From Prochlorococcus sp. AG-409-F19 (GTDB lineage: Bacteria > Cyanobacteriota > Cyanobacteriia > PCC-6307 > Cyanobiaceae): 64,000 nt of DNA. Made by a program: the position numbers and the translations under genes. This document shows positions 1 to 9,259 of the stretch, piece by piece. Location: positions 46,473 through 110,472 of the forward strand of contig QCJV01000003.1 of the NCBI GenBank assembly GCA_003215795.1, in the 5' to 3' direction. How positions within the stretch are numbered: the first letter of the stretch is position 1; each line of letters opens with the position of its first letter. A model generated the notes under the pieces. It worked only from the letters and a program-made list of their open reading frames with translations. It made no database searches and had not been told where the DNA came from.

Positions 1-476
1 TAATCAACTTTAATATCTTTAATTAGTCCATCAATAGCAACCTCAAGCAAATCTAATACTTGATCAAATCCCTTCTCACCTCCATAATAAGGATCAGGAA
101 CATCTATCAGATCTTTATGAATAGAGTATGCAAGCAAAGGCTTAACTTGAGCTTTAGATCTAGTATCTAATTCCTTAATAAGTGATTTAACATGCATTAA
201 ATTCTCATTATCCATCGTAAGAATTAAATCAAATTTATTAAAGTCTTCTAAGCATATTTGTCTCGCTCTACTTTTAATACTTATTCCTCTATTTTCAGCA
301 GCACATCTCATTCTAGAATCTGCAAGTTTTCCCACATGCCAGTTACCAGTTCCTGCTGAATCAACTTCAAATTCATCTACTAGTTTTAGTTTTTCAAGCT
401 TATGTATAAAAATTGCTTCTGCTGCTGGAGAGCGGCAAATATTACCTAAGCAAACAAATAAGACTCTTTTTTTCAT
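1..476 (-). CDS. Low-molecular-weight protein tyrosine phosphatase (3' end at or just beyond window edge)
   Basis: Minus-strand translation from ATG at 476 gives MKKRVLFVCLGNICRSPAAEA..., the LMW-PTP P-loop CLGNICRSP. Absent from the ORF track because no stop lies inside the window. Confidence 0.88.
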   Translation of the reverse strand, partial: MKKRVLFVCLGNICRSPAAEAIFIHKLEKLKLVDEFEVDSAGTGNWHVGKLADSRMRCAAENRGISIKSRARQICLEDFNKFDLILTMDNENLMHVKSLIKELDTRSKAQVKPLLAYSIHKDLIDVPDPYYGGEKGFDQVLDLLEVAIDGLIKDIKVD

Positions 477-579
477 GAGACGATAAAAGAACAGTTAGAC
501 ATTTTATCTTTATTATATAATATTATCTTGATAAATTATTAAAGGAAATATAGGGGTATTATCCAAAGCTTAATCTAAA

Positions 580-1359
580 TTAAAAAAGAACTTTTTGAAT
601 ATAATCCTCTGTCCAATCATTCCCATAAAAACGTGTTAGCATTCCTCTAGCAGGATCCTTCTTAGACCTATAATTTAAATAAGATCTTTGACCATCTAAA
701 AGTTTTAATGAAATTTCTCTGGAAACCTTCTGAGACTTAGAAACTAATTGAAGATATAAAGAAAGGTATTCTCTAAATGCAGGTCTAATAACTGCTTCAA
801 TAATTGAATCCGATTCTGATCCCAACGGCAATCTAGTCCATAAAAATCCAGGAGAAAAATAAGGCTTTGCTTCTATTGGAATATCTCCACCATCTGGAAG
901 TAAAGACTGCCATCTATGATGAATAGGCAATAATTTTGACCAAACATCTTCTGTATGAAACCTCTCATTTTTTAAAACAGGTTGCAGGTCTAAAGCAAGT
1001 AAATGTCCATTCGCTAATGTGACAAAATCTGCTCCAAAGAAAGGTAAATTGTAATCAATAGAAGGTTTAATGACTAAATTAAATACTGAGAAAGTTTTAT
1101 GACATTGAATACAAGCTGCTCGTATCTGTTTAATCTTATTAAATTTACAAGCCCATGTAGATGTGGTTACTTCAATTGGTTTTCTTGAAGATCCGCTAAC
1201 AGCTTTTTTATATAGGAATTCAACAGGTATATCATAATCTTCTAATTGAAATGGAGACAATAAATCAATCATGTCATTAAAAACTGGCTGCCATAACCAT
1301 TCTTCTAAATCTAAAGGTGCTAAAGCATTCAATCTGTTTGTATTCAATTTAATCTCCAA
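580..1359 (-). CDS. pebB: Phycoerythrobilin:ferredoxin oxidoreductase PebB
   Basis: Ferredoxin-dependent bilin reductase motifs (FFGADFVTL.GHLLALDLQPVLK, SPGFLWTRLPLG, DPARGMLTRFYGNDWTE); downstream of pebA in a ho1-pebA-pebB order. Confidence 0.93.
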   Translation of the reverse strand: MEIKLNTNRLNALAPLDLEEWLWQPVFNDMIDLLSPFQLEDYDIPVEFLYKKAVSGSSRKPIEVTTSTWACKFNKIKQIRAACIQCHKTFSVFNLVIKPSIDYNLPFFGADFVTLANGHLLALDLQPVLKNERFHTEDVWSKLLPIHHRWQSLLPDGGDIPIEAKPYFSPGFLWTRLPLGSESDSIIEAVIRPAFREYLSLYLQLVSKSQKVSREISLKLLDGQRSYLNYRSKKDPARGMLTRFYGNDWTEDYIQKVLF

Positions 1360-2068
1360 TTAAACAATTTGGAAATAAGAAATTTTGGACAAAGTCATCT
1401 GCCCATTGCTTCCCAAAGTAGCTCTTAAATAGCCCATGCGCAGGGTCAATTTTAGCATTATATCTATCATAAGAAAGCTGTAATTTATTAACTTCAATTG
1501 GAGATAATTTTTTATAATTCTCTGTACTTATAGTGCCTAATAGCCAATATTTATCTAAAAAATCTAAAAATACTTCAACCAATGAATACTTTAAATTACT
1601 CCCATCACCTATATAAAAAAGAACCCATGGCGAGAAATATTTTTTCGAATCATATAAATTCATTTCTTTATTAGAGTAAAAATCAGGATAATTCTTCTTT
1701 AATTCCTTTAAGCCTTCAAAATATCTCTTTAGATAATGATCGTTCTGTATAAGAGGTTGGAAATCAAGTACAGCTACAAGTTTTTCCTTTTTCCCAAACC
1801 ATAAAAGATCAATCCCCAAAATTGGCTGATCATTAGAGTAATTAGGGTAAGCAACAGAATTAAGCACTTGAAGTTTTTCGCCAGCGTCCATTCTAGTTAC
1901 TCGCCATCGTCTAAAACCAGGGACATCCCATAAAAAACTTCTTATAACAGTATCTTTTTTTCTCGAAAAACATTCCTGAAATCTACTCTCAATATCTACC
2001 TTCAATCCACCATGGGAAATAATGCTAGTGTGTAATTCCTCAAAAATCTGATTAAACATAAATATCAA
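1349..2068 (-). CDS. pebA: 15,16-dihydrobiliverdin:ferredoxin oxidoreductase PebA
   Basis: SFLWDVPGFRRWRVTRMDAGEKLQVLNSVAYP and DPAHGLFKSYFGKQWAD are typical of PebA; overlaps pebB by 11 bp. Confidence 0.94.
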   Translation of the reverse strand: MIFMFNQIFEELHTSIISHGGLKVDIESRFQECFSRKKDTVIRSFLWDVPGFRRWRVTRMDAGEKLQVLNSVAYPNYSNDQPILGIDLLWFGKKEKLVAVLDFQPLIQNDHYLKRYFEGLKELKKNYPDFYSNKEMNLYDSKKYFSPWVLFYIGDGSNLKYSLVEVFLDFLDKYWLLGTISTENYKKLSPIEVNKLQLSYDRYNAKIDPAHGLFKSYFGKQWADDFVQNFLFPNCLIGD

Positions 2069-2158
2069 TACTTACAAAAAGTGTATATATTTAGAGACAA
2101 TCAAAAGGAAATATAAAGTATGCATTGCTCAATTCAGGTAAAATAATAAAGGAATGTT

Positions 2159-2878
2159 TTAAGTTGATGAAGATTCAGTACTTCCAACTCGTGAATTTCT
2201 TGTTAAAAGAGAAAAAAATAATTTACCAATTACGGTAATAAGATTACCCTCAAGTTCTTTGAACATATCCATATTATATTTAAAGGCTAGGTTAGCTTCA
2301 TCAACAATCAAATCAGCCATTTCTTGATCTATGGGCAATGAATTTAGAACTTTACTATAGTTTAATTTAAATTCTTTTGTATCTTGAATCATCTCGAAAT
2401 CATAAAACTTCAAGCCACTACTACCAGATATATTCATTGCCTTTTTAGCAATTCTTCTTAGGATCTGTCCACCTGAAAGATCTCCAATATATCTTGTATA
2501 GTGATGGCCTATTAACAACTCAGGTTGAGTAACAGCAATATTCTTAATCCTCTCTTCGTAGGCTTGAGCAGAGGAAGACACATGTATGAGCTTTTCCCAA
2601 TTCTCTCCAAAATAGAAGCTTAAATCTTCTTTCAGGGAATCCGCTCTATTAAGTTCCTCAAAATCAATAAAAGAAACAACAGGGTGGTTTTCCTGAACAA
2701 GTCTTGAAATCTCATCTTCCATTGCCAAATAAACAACATATAAGTCTGCAATCAATTTCCTATAAGTTGATTTATCAACAACCCCCTTTAAAAAACAACT
2801 TACAAAACCAGTATTTTCAGCCATTGTATGGGACTTTTTTGTCCCTTCTCTAAGTTGTGTTGCAAGAGCTACTGGCAT
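2159..2878 (-). CDS. ho1: Heme oxygenase (biliverdin-forming)
   Basis: LREGTKKSHTMAENTGFVSCFLKG and HHYTRYIGDLSGGQILRRIAKKA heme oxygenase motifs; upstream of pebAB. Confidence 0.95.
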   Translation of the reverse strand: MPVALATQLREGTKKSHTMAENTGFVSCFLKGVVDKSTYRKLIADLYVVYLAMEDEISRLVQENHPVVSFIDFEELNRADSLKEDLSFYFGENWEKLIHVSSSAQAYEERIKNIAVTQPELLIGHHYTRYIGDLSGGQILRRIAKKAMNISGSSGLKFYDFEMIQDTKEFKLNYSKVLNSLPIDQEMADLIVDEANLAFKYNMDMFKELEGNLITVIGKLFFSLLTRNSRVGSTESSST

Positions 2879-3359
2879 TGGAAAACTTTCAAAAGACTGC
2901 GTTTAAAAGTGCATGTCTACTCTAATAATTACATCTAATCAATGAGATAGGCCATTTGACTATCTTTTGAAACTCTCAGGTGCATAAAAATACTCTTAGC
3001 TTAAAATTTGGGCTTCCTATCAGGGAAATAAACAGACAGTCAAAGCTATCTTCTTCAAACCATAATCCTGTATTAGGCCCATCTCTACAAGCGCAGTCAT
3101 TTAGAAACGTTGCTGGGAGTAATACTTTACCAAGTTCCTTGAAGAGGAAATATCCTAGCTAACACTCCCTCAGTTTCTTCTGAATCAGTAGCATTCAAGA
3201 AAATTTCCTCTCCTCATAACTGAAGCAGGCATCAAATACATTCTTTTCTCATTTGGGTAGGAAAATATTAAAAATGCGTTCTGAAATACGGATTTATTCA
3301 AACTATTACCAAAAAGTCATATTCTCTAGAAATAACATCTAGAGGAAATTCAAATTTAA

Positions 3360-4784
3360 ATGGCTAATTTTGAAAAGCTTTGCCCCCCCAAGAAAGGCGA
3401 AACAATTAGATTTGAAAATGGATTGCCATTAGTTCCTGATAACCCAATTATTCCCTTTATACGAGGAGATGGAACAGGAGTAGATATTTGGCCAGCAACA
3501 CAAAAAGTAATTGATAAGGCAGTCCAAAAAGCCTATGGAAGTTCACGAAAAATTGAATGGTTCAAAATCTTTGCAGGTGATGAGGCGTGTGATGTTTATG
3601 GAACTTATCAATATCTTCCTAATGACACCATAGAAGCAATCAAAGAATATGGTGTTGCAATTAAAGGACCATTGACCACCCCCGTTGGTGGAGGAATTAG
3701 ATCTTTAAATGTTGCATTAAGACAAATCTTTGATCTATATAGTTGTGTCCGCCCATGTCGTTATTACAAAGGGACTCCCAGTCCACATAAACATCCTGAA
3801 GACTTAGATGTAATTGTTTATCGCGAAAATACTGAAGATATTTATGTTGGCATCGAATGGGAAGCAAATGATCCAATTGGGCGAAGCCTAATTGAGCATC
3901 TAAATAATAAAGTAATCCCATCTAGTGAATCAATTAAGAATAGAAAGATACCAAAAGGGTCAGGAATTGGGATCAAGCCAGTAAGCAAGACAGGCAGCCA
4001 AAGACATATCCGTAAAGCAATTCAACATGCATTAAAGCTTGAAGGAACAAAAAGGCATGTAACTCTTGTTCATAAAGGAAATATCATGAAATTTACAGAA
4101 GGTGCATTCCGTGACTGGGGATATGAATTAGCAACAACTGAATTCCGTGATTCTTGCATTACGGAAAGGGAAAGTTGGATTATCTCCAACCTTGAAAAAG
4201 ATCCTGAACTAAACATAGAAAATAATGCAAAAAAGATAGATCCTGGATATTCATCTTTAACCCAAGAAAAGAAAGATGTTATATGCAACGAAGTGCAGTC
4301 AGTAATTAATAATATTTATAAAACACATGGGAATGAAAAATGGAAGAAAATGGTTTTAGTAGATGACAGAATAGCAGATAGTATTTTTCAACAAATTCAA
4401 ACAAGGCCTCAGGAATATTCCATACTTGCGACACTAAACCTTAATGGTGATTATATTTCAGATGCTGCTGCTGCTATAGTTGGTGGATTAGGAATGGCCC
4501 CAGGTGCAAATATTGGCGATAATGCTGCCATATTTGAAGCAACACATGGCACAGCACCAAAACATGCTGGTCTAGACAAAATTAATCCAGGTTCAGTTAT
4601 TCTTAGCGGAGTTATGATGCTTGAATTTCTAGGTTGGGAAGAAGCTGCAAATCTAATTACAAAAGGTTTAAGTCAATCTATTTCTGACAAAAAAGTTACT
4701 TATGACCTTGCAAGACTTATGGATCCAAAACAGTCACCATTGTCTTGTAGTCAATTTGCTGAGGCTGTCATTGAAAGATTCTAA
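3360..4784 (+). CDS. icd: NADP-dependent isocitrate dehydrogenase
   Basis: IPFIRGDGTGVDIWPA, VYRENTEDIYVGIEW, ATHGTAPKHAGLDKINPGSVILSG; full-length 474 aa. Confidence 0.97.
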   Translation: MANFEKLCPPKKGETIRFENGLPLVPDNPIIPFIRGDGTGVDIWPATQKVIDKAVQKAYGSSRKIEWFKIFAGDEACDVYGTYQYLPNDTIEAIKEYGVAIKGPLTTPVGGGIRSLNVALRQIFDLYSCVRPCRYYKGTPSPHKHPEDLDVIVYRENTEDIYVGIEWEANDPIGRSLIEHLNNKVIPSSESIKNRKIPKGSGIGIKPVSKTGSQRHIRKAIQHALKLEGTKRHVTLVHKGNIMKFTEGAFRDWGYELATTEFRDSCITERESWIISNLEKDPELNIENNAKKIDPGYSSLTQEKKDVICNEVQSVINNIYKTHGNEKWKKMVLVDDRIADSIFQQIQTRPQEYSILATLNLNGDYISDAAAAIVGGLGMAPGANIGDNAAIFEATHGTAPKHAGLDKINPGSVILSGVMMLEFLGWEEAANLITKGLSQSISDKKVTYDLARLMDPKQSPLSCSQFAEAVIERF

Positions 4785-4805
4785 ATGTTTTTAATTTCTT
4801 TAATT

Positions 4806-6158
4806 TTAAACAGATTCCATAAGTGTAAACGCTTTTAAAAGAGTTGTTTTGTCTCCTAAGTTACCTGGAAAGGTAATGATAGGCAGTTTTTCCTTATCTT
4901 TTTCAGAAGTGCATACAACAGATAAGCCAGGAAGAATTTGTCCATGTAGATAAACAGATTGAAGTCTTAAACCCTTAGATATTAAATAATGAGTTGTAAT
5001 GCCTCCTTTGCTAATGATATATCCCAAACTACTAGAGATTTTATCAACCAAGCGGCCCATTAGTGCCGCAAGAAAAACACCAAATCCAAGCCTTTCTTTC
5101 ATAGAAGAGAAGAGAATTTCACCTCTACTTGTAAATAAAACTGGTGTCATTTTCTTATCAAGAATGCCTAACAACTCTTGATTCCACAAATTTTCTAAAT
5201 CTGCAATTAAACGATCTTGTTCACTACTCTGAAAAATTCTAGAGATTTTCTTTACAGGTAATTTAATTCCTATACATGTAGGGTGTTCCAATAATAGTTC
5301 TAATTGTTTATCTGCTAATTTGACATGAGATCCAACAATAACAATTCCTGGCTTTACGCTACCATTTTTATCTCTGAGCCTAAGATTAGAGAAATTTTTA
5401 ATAGTATTCTTCTCAGGATAGATCTTTGATAAAGAATTAATTAAACTTGCTGCTGATCGAAAAAGAAATTTCTTGCTCGTACCTAAAGCTTCGATTGCAG
5501 ATACAAATGTATCAAGATCTATTGAAGATTGAGCATCAACAATAACGGTTTGATTCGATGATAACTTTAACAATAAGTCAGTTAATCTTTTCATTCCTAA
5601 CTTATATTTATTTGCCTCTCTTAATTGCTTAATATTAATACAAATTACATCTTTTGATTTTATTTTAAAATTACTTTTTTCTTCTAAATATGTAGCCAAG
5701 TTACTTGATGAGAATCCAAAAATTTTATCTTCTCCAAAAATAGTCTTATGCACAGGAATACTATTTAATAAATGAATGCCGTTAACTGTAGTCCTACCTC
5801 CTTCAAAAAATGCTGGGACATGGAAAGTTGCATCAAAAGGTCCTAGTTCTTCATTTATTACTTTTGGCTCTAGAGTCGAATGACCTCTTAATGTTGAATC
5901 CCCCCGACTAACAAAAAGAATTTGATTAAGCCTTAAATCATTTTCTTTCAATACTTCCTTGAGATTTTCACAAACTTCACGAAGTCTGTACTCAGCATTT
6001 TCAGGAGATAAAGATCTAGTATTTGTTAGCAAAAAAAGTAATGGTGACGAATCTTTGATCCACTTAGTCAAAATTTCTTTATTCCACTGAAATAGTAAGG
6101 GGCACCCATAAACAGTTTGAGAGCCAGTCGGATCATCATCAAAAACAACAATCTTCAT
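4806..6158 (-). CDS. DUF1537 / four-carbon acid sugar kinase family protein (OtnK/DenK-like)
   Basis: N-terminal MKIVVFDDDPTGSQT and SRGDSTLRGH motifs of the four-carbon acid sugar kinase family; C-terminal KGGITTH nucleotide-binding motif. Confidence 0.8.
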   Translation of the reverse strand: MKIVVFDDDPTGSQTVYGCPLLFQWNKEILTKWIKDSSPLLFLLTNTRSLSPENAEYRLREVCENLKEVLKENDLRLNQILFVSRGDSTLRGHSTLEPKVINEELGPFDATFHVPAFFEGGRTTVNGIHLLNSIPVHKTIFGEDKIFGFSSSNLATYLEEKSNFKIKSKDVICINIKQLREANKYKLGMKRLTDLLLKLSSNQTVIVDAQSSIDLDTFVSAIEALGTSKKFLFRSAASLINSLSKIYPEKNTIKNFSNLRLRDKNGSVKPGIVIVGSHVKLADKQLELLLEHPTCIGIKLPVKKISRIFQSSEQDRLIADLENLWNQELLGILDKKMTPVLFTSRGEILFSSMKERLGFGVFLAALMGRLVDKISSSLGYIISKGGITTHYLISKGLRLQSVYLHGQILPGLSVVCTSEKDKEKLPIITFPGNLGDKTTLLKAFTLMESV

Positions 6159-6165
6159 AAAAAAG

Positions 6166-7338
6166 CTATTTCCAGCTATCGGGAATAGTTACATAAGACT
6201 GATCTAAATCCTCCACTGATTTGCAACCTAATAATTTCATGGTCCTTAGAACATCAGCTTTAATAATCTCAATTGCTCTAGCAACACCAGGTCCACCAGC
6301 TGCTGCCAATCCATAAGCATATGCCCTACCGATTAAAACAGCTTTAGCTCCAAGACATAAAGCTTTCACAACATCTCCTCCACGTCTTATTCCACCATCT
6401 AACAAAACATCTATCTGGCCATTCACTGCATCGACAACTTCAGGTAAAACTCGAATAGTTGGAGCAACGCTATCTAATTGACGAGCTCCATGATTCGATA
6501 CAACAATCGCATCCACTCCTTCATCAACAGCTTTTCGTGCATCATCTCCTATATGAACTCCTTTAACTACAATATCTCCCCCCCATGCTTCTCTAATCCA
6601 TTTAAGATCTTCCCATGTAACTACTGATGCCTCTAATGCAGGTCCAATTTCTGTGTAACCCATTGGACCATCATCAAGCTCAACATTAGGGAAACTCATT
6701 AATCCTCCATCGAGCAACCAATCAGTCATCCAACAAGGCTTTACAAGAATTTGAGCAAGGTAAGGGAACATCTTGATTGGATTCCTGGAAAGTAATTCTT
6801 TTGTCCCATTTCGCAAATCACGTTCTCTCAAACCTGAAACAGGGGTATCAATCGTGACGACTATTGCAGAGAAACCTGCTTTCTTGGCCCTATCAATAGT
6901 TTTCAATGCAACATCTCTTCCACCAAGTAAATAAAGCTGATACCAAGCAGGGGAAGTTGTCGCTTGCTTAACTTCTTCCAATCTACATCCAGATAAAGTC
7001 GAGAGTGTATAACCAGTACCTGCAATCCCAGCCTCACGTGCTGCAACAATTTCCCCCTTAGGAAAGAACAAGCGGCTACTACCTACTGGAGCAAGCATGA
7101 AAGGGAGTTGAAACTCTTGATTGAGAACCGAAGTCTTTAAATTGCAAGCGGGAGTAGCAACTGCACATCTTGGACGAAACAATATTTCGTTAAAGGCAGT
7201 ACAATTCTGAGATAAGGTTTGCTCTCTATCAGCACCACTGTCGATATAATCAAAAACCATTCGAGGAACACGCTTTTGTGCCAAACAGCGAAGATCACTG
7301 ATATTTACAACTGAAGGAGCCGAAACATTAGCTTGCAT
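6166..7338 (-). CDS. FMN-dependent alpha-hydroxyacid oxidase/dehydrogenase (LldD / glycolate oxidase family)
   Basis: VPRMVFDYIDSGADREQTL, LAPVGSSRLFFPKGE, VVSNHGARQLDSV, LLDGGIRRGGDVVKALCLGAKAVLIGR. Confidence 0.92.
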   Translation of the reverse strand: MQANVSAPSVVNISDLRCLAQKRVPRMVFDYIDSGADREQTLSQNCTAFNEILFRPRCAVATPACNLKTSVLNQEFQLPFMLAPVGSSRLFFPKGEIVAAREAGIAGTGYTLSTLSGCRLEEVKQATTSPAWYQLYLLGGRDVALKTIDRAKKAGFSAIVVTIDTPVSGLRERDLRNGTKELLSRNPIKMFPYLAQILVKPCWMTDWLLDGGLMSFPNVELDDGPMGYTEIGPALEASVVTWEDLKWIREAWGGDIVVKGVHIGDDARKAVDEGVDAIVVSNHGARQLDSVAPTIRVLPEVVDAVNGQIDVLLDGGIRRGGDVVKALCLGAKAVLIGRAYAYGLAAAGGPGVARAIEIIKADVLRTMKLLGCKSVEDLDQSYVTIPDSWK

Positions 7339-7457
7339 ATCGCACAGGGATTATTATCTAATCAAACATACTAAGATATTAAATGCCTAGAAAATTGGCA
7401 GAAAAGAACTTATTATGTATTGAAAATCAGAATTTCTTTACATACAGAGTTCTATCA

Positions 7458-9185
7458 TTATTCATAATTTTTCCGCTTAGATGTTTTACCTATACCTGAA
7501 TTAAATGTATTAGTTGGGTCCAGTTCTCGATAAAAATTTTTAAGGCTGTTATCAGCTTCATATAGGTGACCAACATTATGTTCAGCTGGGTATTTAGCTT
7601 TATTTCTATCTAAGATATATAAGATTTTATTTTTAAGTTTATCAACATCAATTCCTTCTTTAGCAACAAAATCCCAATGGAAAACCATACATAGGAAATG
7701 TCCCATTTGATAAGACTGGGCCATTTGAGAAAGTATTTCTGCGGGCAGTAGTTTATACCAAGAATCACAATTTCGCGGCAATGCCACATCTAAAGGGATA
7801 ATATTAGCAGAATTATATGAATGAAGTTTCCTATACCTACTTGGAGCAGAGCCTGCTACATAGCGATGTAAAAGTGCATCTTTACCTTCCAGGCTAGTAC
7901 ATTTTATATATTCATAATCTGTTTCGATTTTAGTTTCTTCATCCAACAGGTTATCCATTAGTTGAATGGTTGAATCAGATGCTAGAAACAACATGCAATG
8001 TTCAAATCTGTTGTTATATTGGCGTAAAATCGAAGGCAGATGATCAGGTAAAATAGACGATAAAAACTGCATAATATTGTCAGTTAAGTTACTTGGCAAG
8101 AAGTCATAGTCATCTATAAATTCATCAATTATCCTTTTAAAATAAAATATTCTTGGTAATGATTTTGTACCAAAATATTTAATTAGAATAAAAAGGTCCT
8201 TACAATATTTGTCTGAAGCATCAAAGTAACTTCTATGCATATACTCACCCATATCAGGTAAAGTTGGCATCTCAGTAAGAATCCTCTCTCTTAATTTTGT
8301 TAAATGATCTGGATTATTTGTTCCCACAAAGAAAACTTGTTCTCTTTCTGGCAGAGGAAAAGTATCGAGCCTAACAGCAAAAACAGCAATCTTTCCAGCG
8401 CATCCACTAGATTCGTATAATCGCCTTTGATCAGAATTAAATCTGGCAGGAGAGCTTGCAGTAATGTCACGTACTCGATTCTTATAATCCTTATCCGATG
8501 CTGCTTTAAGTGAAGAAGAAAGACCTTCTGTATTAAAATTAATGTTTTGGATATTTGTTAAAATTTCATCAACAGTGTCACCTAGTTCAATTCCTAAATG
8601 ATTAATTAGTTCTAATCGTCCATCTCGGTTTAATCGTGCAAAAAGTGATAATTCTGTATAGGCAGGACCACGATTAACTAAATTACCACCAGAGTTATTG
8701 CAAACACCACCAATCACTGAAGCACCTATGCAAGATGAACCAATAACAGAATGGGGTCCTCTACCCAAAGGTAAAAGATTGTCTTCTAATTGATATAAAG
8801 TAGTCCCAGGGAATGCAATGACTTGCTGACCTTTGTTAACCAAAATTAATTGATTAATTTTAAGTGTACTTATAATAATTACATCTCTATCGTAATCATC
8901 TCCAAATGGTGTAGAGCCACCTGTCAAGCCTGTATTTGCAGCCTGTAAAATTATAATTTGGTCAAAAGATATGGAAATTTCTAAGATTTTCCAAAGATGC
9001 AGCAAATTCTGAGGAAATAAAACAAAAGATGCCTGACCATTACCAACTCTTATGCCAGTGCTATAAAAAAGAGTCTTTTTAGGATCAGTTAATACATTTT
9101 TCCTCCCAAGAACAGCAATCAATTCTTGCTTGAGTTCTAAGATCCGATCTCCCCTCATCTTACAAATCCTAATACTCCTAAACAA
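7458..9185 (-). CDS. dld: FAD-binding quinone-dependent D-lactate dehydrogenase, E. coli Dld type
   Basis: IILQAANTGLTGGSTPFGDDYDRDVIIISTLKI, PHSVIGSSCIGASVIGGVCNNSGGNLVNRGPAYTELSLFARLN, KYPAEHNVGHLYEAD..FYRELDPTNTFNSGIGKTSKRKNYE closely resemble E. coli Dld as I remember it. Confidence 0.9.
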   Translation of the reverse strand: MFRSIRICKMRGDRILELKQELIAVLGRKNVLTDPKKTLFYSTGIRVGNGQASFVLFPQNLLHLWKILEISISFDQIIILQAANTGLTGGSTPFGDDYDRDVIIISTLKINQLILVNKGQQVIAFPGTTLYQLEDNLLPLGRGPHSVIGSSCIGASVIGGVCNNSGGNLVNRGPAYTELSLFARLNRDGRLELINHLGIELGDTVDEILTNIQNINFNTEGLSSSLKAASDKDYKNRVRDITASSPARFNSDQRRLYESSGCAGKIAVFAVRLDTFPLPEREQVFFVGTNNPDHLTKLRERILTEMPTLPDMGEYMHRSYFDASDKYCKDLFILIKYFGTKSLPRIFYFKRIIDEFIDDYDFLPSNLTDNIMQFLSSILPDHLPSILRQYNNRFEHCMLFLASDSTIQLMDNLLDEETKIETDYEYIKCTSLEGKDALLHRYVAGSAPSRYRKLHSYNSANIIPLDVALPRNCDSWYKLLPAEILSQMAQSYQMGHFLCMVFHWDFVAKEGIDVDKLKNKILYILDRNKAKYPAEHNVGHLYEADNSLKNFYRELDPTNTFNSGIGKTSKRKNYE

Positions 9186-9259
9186 AGTTAGCTCAAAAAA
9201 TTAGTCGAGATAGAAAGTTAATTTAATCTACTTGAATATAAAAATACTGAAATTAAAAT

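Noticed and set aside
2940-2990. AAACTCTCAGGTGCA resembling the conserved 3' part of a glycine riboswitch
   Set aside because: The preceding GCCGAAG-type loop and GAGAG pairing partner are absent, and no glycine-related gene follows.
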